Shown here one piece after another: positions 42,802 to 55,189 of a stretch of DNA of 64,000 nt. Source of the DNA: Scleroderma bovista (taxonomy: Eukaryota > Basidiomycota > Agaricomycetes > Boletales > Sclerodermataceae); NCBI GenBank assembly GCA_037178675.1, contig JAYMGJ010000188.1, positions 1 to 64,000 of the forward strand, given 5' to 3'. Both the position numbers and the translations under genes were made by a program. The stretch's first letter is position 1; the number at the start of each line of letters is the position of its first letter. The notes under the pieces were generated by a model. The model had not been told where the DNA came from, made no database searches, and saw nothing but the letters and a program-made list of their open reading frames with translations.

Positions 42802-45261
42802 ATACATCCTAGGAAGAAATCAAGATCATCTGCTTGTTTGAAATGTACGATCACACAATGTGTTGTATGAGCCGAGGTGTTTTTGTCGCTTGTCGTTGAA
42901 AATCTAAAACATTTGAGTGTGGTATAAATGATGTCTGCAATGATATGTCTTGTGCATTGGGCAATATTAAATGAATAGCAAAGTGGCTGATTCCTGAATC
43001 ATGAGCATGATGACGACTTTGACGGTCAGCATGCTTTCCCAACTGTGGATGCAAAACTGAACGAGCAGTCTGGTTTCTTTGTATTGTCGAATTAAGTCTT
43101 ACCTGAGCTGATTGCAGGGCCATCGGGACGGCTTACCACCCCATGGCCATGGCCCTGCACTTCTCAAATTTAACCGTATAACATTCTGCGATCCAGTTAA
43201 ACGGCAGAAACCAAATATGACTGTTGTCCTGAGAACATTGTGCGGAGGACAAGAACTCACCCCAGCACCACCAACTCATCATCACCTCAGAAACCATCCA
43301 CTGATGGGGTGTTATCATGTTCGGGTGCTTCGCTCCCATAGCTTCACCCGTGGTGTCCAAATCATCTCCGTCTACATAGCGACATTTTGCAACTGTCTTG
43401 CGCTCAACACACCGTATGGTTGCTTGATCTGCCTTTGCGGACTAGTAAGCTGGCGCAAGTGTGGGCTTGGAGAACCAAGATTGGGCGCAGATAATACGCG
43501 CCTCCGATTCTGCGCCTTCACCATCTACACTTTCGTGCTCGACAAGGACCTCAGCCACAGTCCAAAATGTCACGCACTGGTCCCATACATAATGTCATGC
43601 GAAAGGGTGGTGTACGGAGCGCATATGCATGTTCTTGCATGGGATATTGGAATAACTCGCGGCAATGCGAGAAAGAAAATGACACATAAATTTGCTCAGA
43701 AATGACTTCGTCAGACTCATTGGTCAAGTTTTATTTGTTCTTGTTCGACGCCAGAAAGTTGTCCTTTCCAGTTGATTGCTTCTAGTGCGGCACTGTTCTT
43801 TCCATTGGGTTGCTTCTGACATAGATGAGCAATGGTCCAAACGGTGCATGACCTGTAAAAAGGATCCAACCAGTGGATATTACGGGAGAAGATACCCAAC
43901 ACGAAAGCGCACTCCGGCCTGCCACAGGCTTCCAAGCTTGTTCCTCAAATCTGCAAGCGTGGAGTGCTTTGACAGTTCATCCGGTTCTCGATGTCTTTGG
44001 TCGATATTCTTATGTGCTTGCGCCTAGTGTGGTGTCCACCTTGTAGTGTGAAACTCAGAGTCTAGAGCATTGTGTGTATACCCGGCCCGTGAAACCTGGT
44101 ATGTATAACCAGCGCGGGAATCAGGACCTTCAGCGTTTGGCACAAGACCTGTACATCCAATTCACCAGTACCAGATCATTTAGCATAACGATGGCAGAGG
44201 TGAATAAGCGGTGTCTACATTTTGGATCTAGCTGGAGGAAACTCACTGTAGAAAGCTTGGCTACTTGAACATGGGGGAAAGAAACCGGCCCTCTTCTACA
44301 GAATCAGTAACGATTAAAAACAACAAGGGCATCGTGCGGCAAGGACACACTGAAGATAGCAGACATCGCGACTGGAAAGCAGATGGCGAGGGAGCCTAGA
44401 ACAACTCGGCGATAGTACACTCAGGCCCAAAAATGCCTTTAAGGAGCGCTAAGTCGCACAAAGGACACTCAAAGAGAGATCCTCGGAAGGTGGAAGGAAC
44501 ACGCTGAGCCCCTCCGTGGGAAATGATACGGTATTGATGTTTGTTTGTTTGTAACCGAGCTCGACTTCCATCGTTTCCAACTACTATAGTAGACGGGTTT
44601 CGTCTGGACCAATTTGAATTTACAGAAAGTACAGGTTGGTCTTTGCCAAACCTGCAGGTGTAAATTTGCAAACGGGATGGATACGGCTGAACTTATGGGC
44701 GGTGGTGGATACGCATGGACGAGGCGGAAGACAACCCCGGAAAATGTAACATCCGGATGACTTAGACCTGTATGTATGCAACGATACCTTTTGATTTCTA
44801 CTAAATCATGAGCCATAGTGCCAGAACAGCAGTTAGCGACCCCATGTCAATATCCTTCAAGCCTTGGGCAAGCGCAGTTGGCATTACAATGTAAGTTCGG
44901 CCAAGGAAATCCAGACCATCCATGCAGTCTCCGGTGGAACTCCATCTGGATCCAGAGAATTGTCCTTTTAAGAAGTGCACCGGTATGTCTGAGCACAATG
45001 ATATTTACAGAAATGTAGCGCCTTTTATTGAAGAACAACGCACCCCATCGAAAACTCACTTGATCATATCAGGACAAGCGTTCTGAGAGTCTTGATTACA
45101 CTCTAACGCAATAGGAGGTTCATAAAGCCACGTCCAAGCAGAATTGTCCAACTCCATCGCCCTGTCTTCCCCATCACGTCAGTGTCGGTATCTGGCACGA
45201 GCGTCGTCATTGTTTTTCTGTGAGCCTGCGACTCGGGAGGTCTCACCCAGGTCTGCCATTA
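42802..45261. other. no recognisable gene; repeat fragment near 44680-44990
   Basis: About 2.5 kb. A 197-codon frame at 43112-43705 has no domain and begins inside a GC-rich repeat-like stretch; I do not call it. The segment 44680-44990 is related to 38040-38220. Upstream of the GH3 gene no TATA box is obvious. Confidence 0.4.
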
Positions 45262-47335
45262 ATGGAGTCTGCGAGTACCGTATCCCCACTGACCTCGTTG
45301 ACTCCTGAACTCAAGACTGCCGTCCAGGAGGATACATTCAGTCGCTTACGGAACATAATTGGAGCCAACGTTACCACCCACTATGCCTCCTTGTCTTCTT
45401 CCCTGGCTGACTTCCGGCGGGCCATTGTAGACAAAAATATAGACAAGGACAAAACTGTCGTGGATGACTTCTGTGACTTAATCCCTCTGACTCACTACGG
45501 GTCCTACCGCCCGTTTATCACTAAATTTTTGGAACGTCCCTGCAAGTTGTCTGAAGTTGAAGACTTGCTCGCACCAGGCCTCCCGACTTTCATCTGCGTA
45601 TCTAGCTCCACGTCTAGCAATGAACCCAAGCACTTTCCGAAATATCCTCGGACTTGGATGACTGGGCCTGTCATCACTGCTCCACCTAAGACGGGCACAA
45701 TTGTAACCATCTTTTCCTTGGGTTACAAAGACGTGCTAGAAGTAGTCACCGACTCCGGTGAGATCGCGCATAAAATTCCCGTATCACCCGGCTCGGTTTG
45801 GTATTGGCGCACATACAGGAACTGGTCCGTAGAGACAGATGCCACACGCATGGGGACAATTCGTAAGTGTGCAGTCGATCAATCCCTGTCACGGATGGTA
45901 GCATTTGAGCAATTTATCCAGTTCCAAACCATGTTGTTCCATGGGCAACGAGCCTAATCAGCCACCATCGGCCGTCCATGTTAATGCATGCACTGTTCGC
46001 GCTGGCAGATCCACGCGTGGAACAAATCCAATCTAGCTTCGTAACCATTTTCGTGGACATGCTGCACCGCGTGCAAGAAGATTGGGACATGCTTGTGTCC
46101 AGCATCCGAGATGGGACTATTCCTGATATTGAGTACATAGACCATGTTCGTGATCACTTACAGGTAAGTCGTTATTGCCAGGTATCAGCTGGCAGCGGAG
46201 TCTGACGATAGCAGGTTCACATGCGTGCAGATCCACAGCGAGCAGAGGAACTTCGGACAATAGGACCCCCTCTTTCCCGTCCCGCATGGGCTAAATGTGT
46301 ATGGCCCAATTTGAAGGTCCTCACGTGCATCTGCAGTGGCACATTTTCGACTGCGCTGCACAAGGTGTGCATTCCTATGTCTACCTCAACCGCAAAGTGG
46401 CCCTCATCGTAGACAGACAAGAACAATTCTTGGACCTAATGTTGCCATCCATACTCCTGGATATTTCTGCACTGAAGGACTCAGAGGCGTTATGTTCAAC
46501 TTCGGGGATACCGAGAGCTTCTACTTTGACACTGAAGAGGTCCTCGAGTTTCTCGATGTAATGGACATGCAAACACATAAAAATATTATCCAGAGGGTGC
46601 GCATCTCACCTTTTCACTTGTTTATTCTACGTTGACATATGTGTTTGACATACAGTGGGAGGTCCGACCTGGAAGGCTGTACCAGCCCGTGTATACGTCC
46701 CGGGACGGTCTGTGGAGGTATCTCATAGACGATGTTATTCAAATAGTTGGGTTCGATCCTCGCAACGGGTCACCGGTGTTCAAGTACTCCGCCCGAAAAA
46801 AGTATGCAAACGTTCAGATGACTAGACGTCTGTTTGTCTGACCCACGAATGTGTAGCTTGGCAATCCGGCTCTACTATGCCATGATCACAGAAGCGGATC
46901 TTGTCAAGGTGGTAAAGGCGATTGACAGACGGGACATCATGCAAGTGCATGAATTCGCTACCGTCCTTGATCAGCGCGATCTGCCTGCAACAGTAGGACT
47001 TCTTGTTGAGATCACAGGCGATTTAGGTATGACAGTCACTCTTTGCATGGTTCAAAGTACGATCCTCATGTGGCCTAGGTCCCAACGCTCAGCTCTCCAG
47101 ATGGAGGGCATTTGAAGCCCTCGTAGCGACAAACTACGAGCACCAGGCGCAATTGGACTTCGGCGGACTGCGACTACCGACAATCCGCATTCTTAAGCCG
47201 GGGACGTTCATGGAATACAGACGGTGGAGAGGCGAAAGCATGAACGTTGGTTTTAATCAACTGAAGGTGCCCATTGTGATGTCGGACCTGAACTCACTTG
47301 AGTGGATCGTGGAGAGAGTTGTGAGGGAGCTGTGA
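45262..47335 (+). CDS. GH3-family protein (acyl-adenylate/amido-synthetase superfamily)
   Basis: Seven exons, 45262-45862, 45922-46163, 46215-46364, 46417-46596, 46656-46801, 46857-47026 and 47079-47335, join in frame to 581 residues. The GH3 landmarks are present in order: FICVSSSTSSNEPKHFP (phosphate-binding SSGTS-like loop), WPNLKVLTCICSGTF, PGYFCTEG, WRYLIDDVIQIVGFDPRNGSP, IRLYYAMITEADL, and the C-terminal LRLPTIRILKPGTFMEYRRW with a final VPIVMSDLNSLEWI. Plant GH3 enzymes adenylate hormones such as jasmonate or auxin and conjugate them to amino acids. Fungal members are widespread but their substrates are unknown. The first ATG fits the family start. All introns are 51-59 bp. Confidence 0.85.
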
Positions 47336-48103
47336 TTGATCATGGTTGATTGACCGGCACTGGGGTTGTTATATAGACCATTGAACATTGGATTCTTCTT
47401 CGTATGTAGGTTTCTACATTTCTCAGTGGTTAACACGTGGACCACTCATCCCCCGTGGAAGTCGAATCATACTCGAATTTGGCTAGCCCTAAATGATCCG
47501 AGCAACTACCTGAAGGATGGCAAGGACCTTTAAGTGCAATGTATCATTCCTCATGCAGATTCCTCACTGTGGGTCGTTGAAAAGAGCCGACGGTCGTAAA
47601 ATTGATGTTCTCCGTCAGACGATTAATAAAGTTCTATGATTACTTGTCCTATTGGTTGTTTCGGCATCGTGGGATGTAGCACAATCAGAAAATAGGGGAT
47701 CATTCCAAGTTTGGAACTTTTGGTGCGTATCACAACCCCGGTCAAATGATAATTGTGCCAATCAAAATCCATCAGTAATGTATTAGTTATCCATCACTGG
47801 ATGATTGTGAAGCATTACAGTGTTGGTAATGTTGCATGACACCCTTGTACAGCCTTTTTGTCCATTAATGCATCAAAATGCCACTGTAATCTGTTCCCCT
47901 GGTCTGGACTCTGGAACCATGGGGCCACAGAATGTGCACGAAGACACTCCCCTCCTAACAGCCTGCGATGGTACTTCGCAAGGAAGCCCAAAGGACTGCT
48001 TCTTGACTCCACTCCAGTTGGCACCCCGTTCAGGACCCCGAAAAACTGAACAGTAACACCAAAGAGCAGAGCCTGTCAACATTGCGCCTGACATTAAGAA
48101 AGC
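47336..48103. other. intergenic, no gene seen
   Basis: About 0.77 kb between the GH3 gene and the LINE. Short frames only. The sequence AAGAAAGC at 48096-48103 is the likely 5' copy of the LINE target duplication. Confidence 0.5.
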
Positions 48104-48278
48104 AGTTCTATCTTAGGCTTTAGACTTCTGAAGCATATACACTCGCCATCCAGTGAATAGACCCATAGACATCACCCTCTCGTCACACTCCGGCACCTCT
48201 ATACAAACCCCCCTAGACTCCGCCCTGTTCCACATCTTCAATAGACTCACCCGTTACAACCCTACAATCGCATCAGCC

Positions 48279-49946
48279 ATGAGTGATAGCGATAATGGGC
48301 CACCAGGCGACCCTCCCCCGGCAGCAACCCCCCCGACCACTATCCCCCACCCATGCACGACGATAAACACCAGGAGACAAACCTCAGTATACGGAAAGCT
48401 AACGACAGGCAAAACTAAAGAGGATCTTATCAATCACCCCTCTATCGCCTCGTCAATAACCTCTGCAGCCCAGGCAAAGAAACACCTAATTGAGCGCACA
48501 CTCATCAGAGCAGACCAGGACCCTGACCACTCCTCCCTCTGCCTAGCCCTGCTCAACGTTGCACACACAGCCCCTGGCATCACAGCCATTGCAGCCGATG
48601 CTATCCGCTCAGTAGCCATCCTACTGGACTCACTACCATCAGACTGTACTCCCCCTACACCTCCCGCCCCCTCCTCCCAACTGGACTTACTATCTAACAC
48701 AATCGAGAATCAGATCAAATCCTTGAAGGAATGCGTAGAAGAAGCCCGCAGAACCACGGAGACCAACAGAACCTCAGCAGAATCCCTCTCCAGAACAGTT
48801 GAAGAAGCAAGAAATGAACTGCACGGGGTGGCTCAATACATCAGTGATACGGCAGACAAATTAACTGGAATTCCAGACCAGATTAAGGAAGCCATCCCCG
48901 TCGTCACTGCCCCTCCACCCCAGCAAGAACCCCCCCACACTATGTACAGAGAAGCCCTAATGACGGAGCCGCCCTCCAATAGACCTGCCCCGAACACGAC
49001 TACCCGCTGCTCAGATGACACCAGAGCAAACACAGCTATAAAAGAGAGGCAACTACTACTTGACTTCGGACAAGACCGCCCCTCCATCAATGAAGACACC
49101 CCATGCAGTGAAGTAATCAATCAGATTCAAAAAGCACTAACGAACCTACAGGATCCAAACGGACCCAACCTACAAGCCAAGGCCCTTACTCCCACTCGTA
49201 ACGGTGGGTATATCATCGAACTGGCCTCAGCGGAAGCAGCAACATGGGTAAGAGACCCAATTAGAAAGTTGATACTAATGGAGAGTCTAGGCGGCAGTGT
49301 ACGCATAAAAGACAGAACATTCAACCTATTAGTCCCATTCGTTCTGATCACAGCAAAAGTCGACGACAAACACATGCTACGGGAAATAGAGAAGACCAAT
49401 GACATCCCCACCAACTCCATCATTCAAATGAAATGGATCAAGGACCCTCAAAGGTGAGGGAGAAACCAAAGAGTTGCACATGCTCTGATGTCTCTCAACA
49501 ATCCTAAAGTGGCAAACAAACTTATATGCGACGGCATGTATTTTGACTATGGAAGGCTATGCCTGTACAAAGACAAGAGAGAACCCCTACGATGCCTCAA
49601 ATGCCAGAGATGGGGCCATATGGCCAAAAACTGCACGGAGGTAAAAGACACCTGCAGCACCTGCGCAGGAGAACACCGCCACTCCAAATGCAACTCCTAT
49701 CGCACCTACTACTGCATCAGCTGCAAGTTGTCATCACACAGCAGCTCAGACAAGGAATGCCCCGAATACAAAGCCCAACTCGAGTCACTCAATGCACGCA
49801 CCCCAGAGAACTCAATGCCATACTTCCCAACCGAAGAGCCCTGGACGCAAGTCTCACTCCCCCCCAAACCCCTGGGACCTATCATCCACTCTCAGCCCCC
49901 CTCAGAAAGAACACACCCACCAGGCCCCACGAACGACCAGCAATGA
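48279..49946 (+). pseudogene. LINE ORF1, gag-like, one in-frame TGA
   Basis: From ATG 48279 the frame is open to 49946 apart from TGA at 49455-49457, giving 555 codons in total. It has a Pro-rich N-terminus, a helical region (residues about 130-215), an RNA-binding-like segment (ALTPTRNGGYIIELASAEAA) and three zinc-binding motifs, the first a perfect CCHC knuckle (CLKCQRWGHMAKNC), then CSTCAGEHRHSKC and CISCKLSSHSSSDKEC. The TGA lies between DPQR and GRNQRVAHALM, where arginine is expected in related proteins, so CGA to TGA is the simplest explanation. Confidence 0.82.
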
Positions 49947-50304
49947 ACAATCAACTGGATGTTACAACGACAAGAGCAAAATCCCCAGCCGCAGACACCC
50001 TCAGCTCCTATCATCAATGGAAGAATGTTAGTGCCCCTCGGACGTAGCAAACCCATACGCACATCCACACCCTCCAGCCCAGCAGCCCCAGATAAAACAC
50101 CCTCCACCCCCCCTCCGCCCACCCCTCTTATTGACAATGCTGACCCACCCCCCGCGACGGAAAACAGACCACGAACCCATCTGGATCCCTTCCCAGCACT
50201 CTCCCCACTCCACTTCCTGGGAACCTCCCACCAACCCCTCATTCTCAGGAACACCCCACACCACAAGAAGTACCACCACCTCCACCCCCCTCCTCACCTA
50301 CCCT

Positions 50305-53300
50305 ATGAATGCACGTACAGAACACACCACTCCCCACCAGCAACTACGAATTTGGCAGCAGAACCTCAACACCTCCCACACAGCCCAACTCATGCTCCTC
50401 AACAGCCCCATATTGGATGAATGGGACATCCTAGCCCTGCAAGAGCCAGCCCTGAACTCGCTGAACAACACCAGGGCCAGCTCACACTGGAGAGTAGCGT
50501 ATCCGACCCGCAAGTATACTCACGGAGACAAACCCAGAGCGGTAATGTTAGTTAACTCCAAACTCAGCACTAACACTTGGAAACAGATCCCCTTCCCGTC
50601 AAGAGACGTTGTAATCATCCAGCTCGAAACGTCGGGTGGACAGTGCACAGTGGTCAACATATACAATGACAACACCCACGACGAGACTGTTGATGCGCTA
50701 GAACAGTTCTTAAGTGACAACATCCAAGAGCTGCGGCCAGCCGAAAACGACCACATGCTGTGGCTAGGCGACTTCAACCGACACCACCCCCTCTGGGACG
50801 AAGACCGCAACAGCCACCTGTTCACGGCGGCGGCCCTAGAGGCCTCAGAAAAGTTACTGGAACTGGTCGCTGACTACAGCATGGTACAGGTCCTCCCCAA
50901 AGACATACCAACACTACAGTCGTCAAGTACGCGGAACTGGACACGACCAGACAATGTGTTCTGTACAGAACACACAAGCGGGTACCTCGTATCCTGCAAC
51001 ACGGCACCAGAAAGACGAGGCCCCAAGACTGACCACCTCCCCATCCTCACAATACTTGAGATGTCAACCACAGCCTCCGATGAAAGCCCGTCCTGGAATT
51101 ATCGTAGTGTGGACTGGGAAAAATTTAGCTCATTGCTAAAAGACTCGCTAACTGAACTTGCAGGACCACCTCGAGTACTGGAAACAGCCGATGAATTCCA
51201 GCTAGTGGCACGCAAGTTAGACGAGGCCTTGTGTCGCATGGTAGAGTCCAAAGTCCCCAAGACCCGCCCCCACCCCCACAAGAAACAATGGTGGACGGAA
51301 GACCTAACCAAACTGGCCGACGAACTCAAACAGCTGCACAAAACTGCCCACAGGTACCGAGCACTGCCAGAACACGCCGTTCACAATCAGCTACGTGAGA
51401 AGGAGAACACCCTAAGCAAAGAAATCCGCAAGACGAAGGAAGACCACTGGAAGAACTGGCTCAATGACATGGCTGGCACTGACATCTGGATAGCGCATAA
51501 GTACATCTCAAACCCAGGGGGAGACGGCGGCAAGACGCGAATCCCCACCCTGCAAACGACCAATCCAGACGGGCAAATCACCCAGGCAACAACAAACGAG
51601 GAAAAGAGCGCAGTACTAGCGCAAGCTCTATTCCCCCCTCCTCCTGATGAGTCCACAGTCCCCACTGACTATCTTGACCCAGAACCAGCAGAACGATGGA
51701 CCCAGATCACAAGAGAACAATTAACGCAGGCCATCAACAACCTCAGCTCATATAAGGCCCCGGGACCAGACGGCATAGCAAACATTGTGTTCCAACGATG
51801 CCAAATACTCACGGACTATCTCCTCCCCCTCTTCAATGCAGCCATCAACCTAAGAACCTACTACGACCCTTGGCACGAGTCGATCACGGTAATCCTACAC
51901 AAACCAGGAAAACCCGACTACTCGGTCCCGAAAGCCTACCGCCCCATAGCTCTTCTGAACACCACAGCAAAGCTATTATCTGCCATAGTAGCAGACCGCA
52001 CATCATACATCCTGGAGGCACACAACCTCCTCCCAGACACTCACTTCGGCGGAAGACCAGGACGCTCAACAGAGGACTCACTCCACCTACTGGAGAACAC
52101 CGTTCGACACGCTTGGAGACAGAAGAAAGTCGTGTCAGCACTCTTCCTTGACATCGAAGGGGCTTTCCCCAATGCAGTCACCGACCGCCTGATCCACAAC
52201 ATGAAGAGACACCGACTCCCCCCAGAAATCATCAGCTTCACAGACAAGATGCTCCGCGGAAGAAAAACAAGACTACGCTTTGACGACTATACCTCCGAAT
52301 GGTTTGATATAGCAAATGGCATTGGACAAGGCGATCCTCTATCCATGATTTTGTACATCATATATGACTCTGACTTGGTGAGAACAGCCACAGGAAAGCG
52401 GGAGTTAACCCTAGCATTTGTAGATGATATGGCCTTCCTAGCCATAGGGAGGACGTTCCAAGAGACGCACCAAATATTGCATGACATGTTGGAAAGAAGC
52501 GGAGGAGGATTTGAGTGGTCTACGCAACACAATTCTCGTTTTGCCCCGAATAAATTTGTGCTAATTGACTTCTCTCTAAACAGATCCAGGGAGCGGCCTC
52601 CCCTAGTGATCCGAGGAGCCACCATAGTCCCCTCCCCCACTCATAAATTCCTCGGCATCATACTAGACCAAGAACTCCATTGGAAGGAACACACAGCATA
52701 TGCCATCGCAAAAGGCGCATGCTACGCAATACTCCTCCGGCGGCTATCCAAAACGGCACAGGGGGTACCCACAAAGCTTATACGTCAGCTGTACCAGACA
52801 GTAGCAATACCTCGCACACTCTATGCTGCAAGCATCTGGCTTCGTCCAACCTACAACAGGACATCGAACACCCCCATATGAGGCTCCCTAGGTATAGCAA
52901 AGAAGATCAGTCAGACACAAAGAACAGCACTTATGGCCATCACTGGCGCAATGAGGACCTCCCCGACTGACTCCCTCAAGCTCCACACTAATTTGTATCC
53001 AGGACCTCTTCTGATACAACACGCGCTCTTCAACTCCCTCACACGCATATCCTCCCTCCCACCCCACCACCCACTTAACCCCATAGTAACCTGCATAGCC
53101 AAACGAGGACCAGTTAAATGCCATCAATCAGCACTCCACATCATGATGAGGAACCTCACAGTAGACCCAAGGAGGATAGAAACAATACACCCCCGTCCCG
53201 TCCACCCAAACTCACGCTCCCCCTTCACCGTCTTGATAGCCTGCTCTAAGGAAGATGCCATCGCCAAGTTTCGACGATGCGCCTCACGCACCATGATATT

Positions 53301-54285
53301 CACTGATGGCTCTAGCACCAATGGGAAAGTGGGAGCAGCAGCCTCCCTATACGTGGACTTCACCCACGTAGCAACACTACGTTACCATCTAGGAGACGAC
53401 ACCGAGCACACCGTATTCGAGGCTGAAGCAGTCGGGCTAATCCTCGCAGCCCGGCTCCTGGTGGTCAGGAATGAGGCAACCTTCCCAGCATCAATATTCA
53501 CCGACAACCAAGCAGTGATTAGATCAGGTGTGCGCCCTACAGCCAAACCTGGTCACTATTTACTGCTCTGCTTCAGAAAACTAGTGCGATACCTACAGGA
53601 GAAAAAAGACCTCGATGACAAGGCAATAAGCCTGAACTGGATAGCTGGGCATGCAGATATAGAGGGCAACGAACTAGCTGACAGGGAAGCCAAACTTGCA
53701 GCACTCAAAAGGGAAAAAGCCAGCCCATGGAGAGAATTGCCAAAAACGCTATGGAAAAGCCTTCCGCTAAGCACCTCCGCCGTCAAGCAGACACATGACA
53801 ACCAACTCCAGAAGAAGTGGCACGAAACTTGGGAAAACTCACCCCATCACCCTCACATCAAAGCGATAGACCCCTCAAACACACCGAAGTCATTCCTGCG
53901 CCTCGTAGGACACTTGAAGAAGAAACACACGGCAATTTATATCCAACTCCATACCGGCCACATCCCATTGAACAAGCACTTACACAGGATCAAGAAAAGT
54001 GCCTCCCCTAAGTGCCTCCAATGTGGTGACGACCAAATAGAATCAGTCCATCATTTCTTATTTGACTGCTCTAGGTATGACAGAGAACGGCACATACTCC
54101 AACAGAAGTTAGGCTGAGACGCGTCGTCAACTCCCCACCTCCTGTCCGGGAAATCTGCACAACAAGCACTATTCAGGTACATCGACAGCACCAAACGCCT
54201 ACACTCAGTTTTCGGCAACATCCCCACCCCTCCCAAAAGCGATAACTCAAGACGTCCGAAACCTACAGGGCAGCACCAAACGTAA
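50305..54285 (+). pseudogene. LINE ORF2: endonuclease, reverse transcriptase, RNase H; two in-frame TGAs
   Basis: The likely start is ATG 50305 just before the endonuclease, though the frame is open further upstream. Endonuclease motifs: LALQEPAL, LGDFNRHHPLWD and a TDHLP terminus. RT motifs: YRPIALLNTTAKLLSAIVAD, HFGGRPGRST, ALFLDIEGAFPNAV, GIGQGDPLS and AFVDDMAF, so the catalytic aspartates are intact. RNase H motifs: IFTDGSSTNGKVGAA, EAEAVGLILA, TDNQAVI and AGHADIEGNELADREAK. A terminal CLQCGD...HHFLFDC zinc motif follows. TGA at 52879-52881 lies between RT and RNase H and TGA at 54115-54117 just after the zinc motif; the frame then continues to TAA 54283-54285. Apart from these two codons the element looks recently active. 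Confidence 0.88.
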
Positions 54286-55016
54286 CACCACACCCAACAT
54301 GCCCTCTGTTATGCAGCATGCCAAACAGCTCCATCCATGCCTCTCCTCTCACTCGGTGATGCTTATCCATAGCACTCTACCATCCTGACGCATCCCCCAC
54401 ACAGAAACGATACCAAATAGCGAGGATAGATGTCACCATCACAAACGCCATTGAATAGAACAGAGATACTAGTCCCAGTGAACCGTGACGAAGAACACCT
54501 CACAAGAAGATCGCTCTCATCCGTTGACGCAAACGTCGCGGACCTCAATCAACCCGACCCATCCAAGAGGGACGCAATACAATGCATCAAGACTGGCGTA
54601 CCACCGCACTTCCCCCATCCGCACAACAGTCACAGCATACTACGCCAGTAGCCCTAAGCTCACACCTGCTGGCATCAACGCGGAAATGGCCCTAACCGGC
54701 CACAGGAAGCACGGAGTAGTACACTTGAACCCCTCTTGGTTCCGCTGGCTCATTACTGAGTGGCCGGGACCATGTCTGGAAAGAACCCAAGACAGACATA
54801 CAATCAAACTCCTCCCCGCCCTGCCAAGACGGCACGACTAAAATGCGCGGCAGGAATGTGGCAGACCCCTGGGGGACCTTACAGTCCTGGCCGGGGGGGC
54901 ATTCGTGCGTCAGGGGAGGAGTCAGGCCACAGGGGGCCTTAGATACATAAACCTACAGATAGCAGAGTGCAATATGGGGTGTATCACCTCGAAGCACTAT
55001 AAACTCCAATATAAAG

Positions 55017-55033
55017 AAAAAAAAAAAAAAAAA
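55017..55033 (+). repeat. LINE poly-A tail
   Basis: An uninterrupted run of 17 A follows ATATAAAG and marks the 3' end of the retrotransposed copy. Confidence 0.85.
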
Positions 55034-55189
55034 GAAAGCCCAAAGCTGAGAGAAACTCCCCTCCCCTGGCAGCAATTGTCCCTCGTGCTATTGCTGGCAT
55101 GCTGCACCTGGCAGAACCTTTAACATCACAGATGATAGCGCCATTCCTCCCCCAAGTACGTTAGCAAACGCAACTGCCTATTGGACAAT

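Larger units (their letters stand above)
48104..55033 (+). mobile_element. Tad1-like LINE (non-LTR retrotransposon), near full length
   Basis: About 6.9 kb with ORF1 (zinc-knuckle, gag-like), ORF2 (AP-type endonuclease, reverse transcriptase, RNase H, terminal zinc-binding motif), a 3' UTR and a 17-A tail at 55017-55033. AAGAAAGC occurs at 48096-48103 and again at 55032-55039, a candidate 8-bp target duplication that overlaps the tail. An RNase H domain after the RT and two ORFs fit the Tad1 clade of fungal LINEs. Three in-frame TGA codons (49455, 52879, 54115) interrupt frames that are otherwise open. The 5' boundary rests only on the candidate duplication. Confidence 0.88.

Noticed and set aside
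43112..43705. 197-codon plus-strand ORF
   Set aside because: No recognisable domain, no convincing start context or splice continuity; length alone is not enough.
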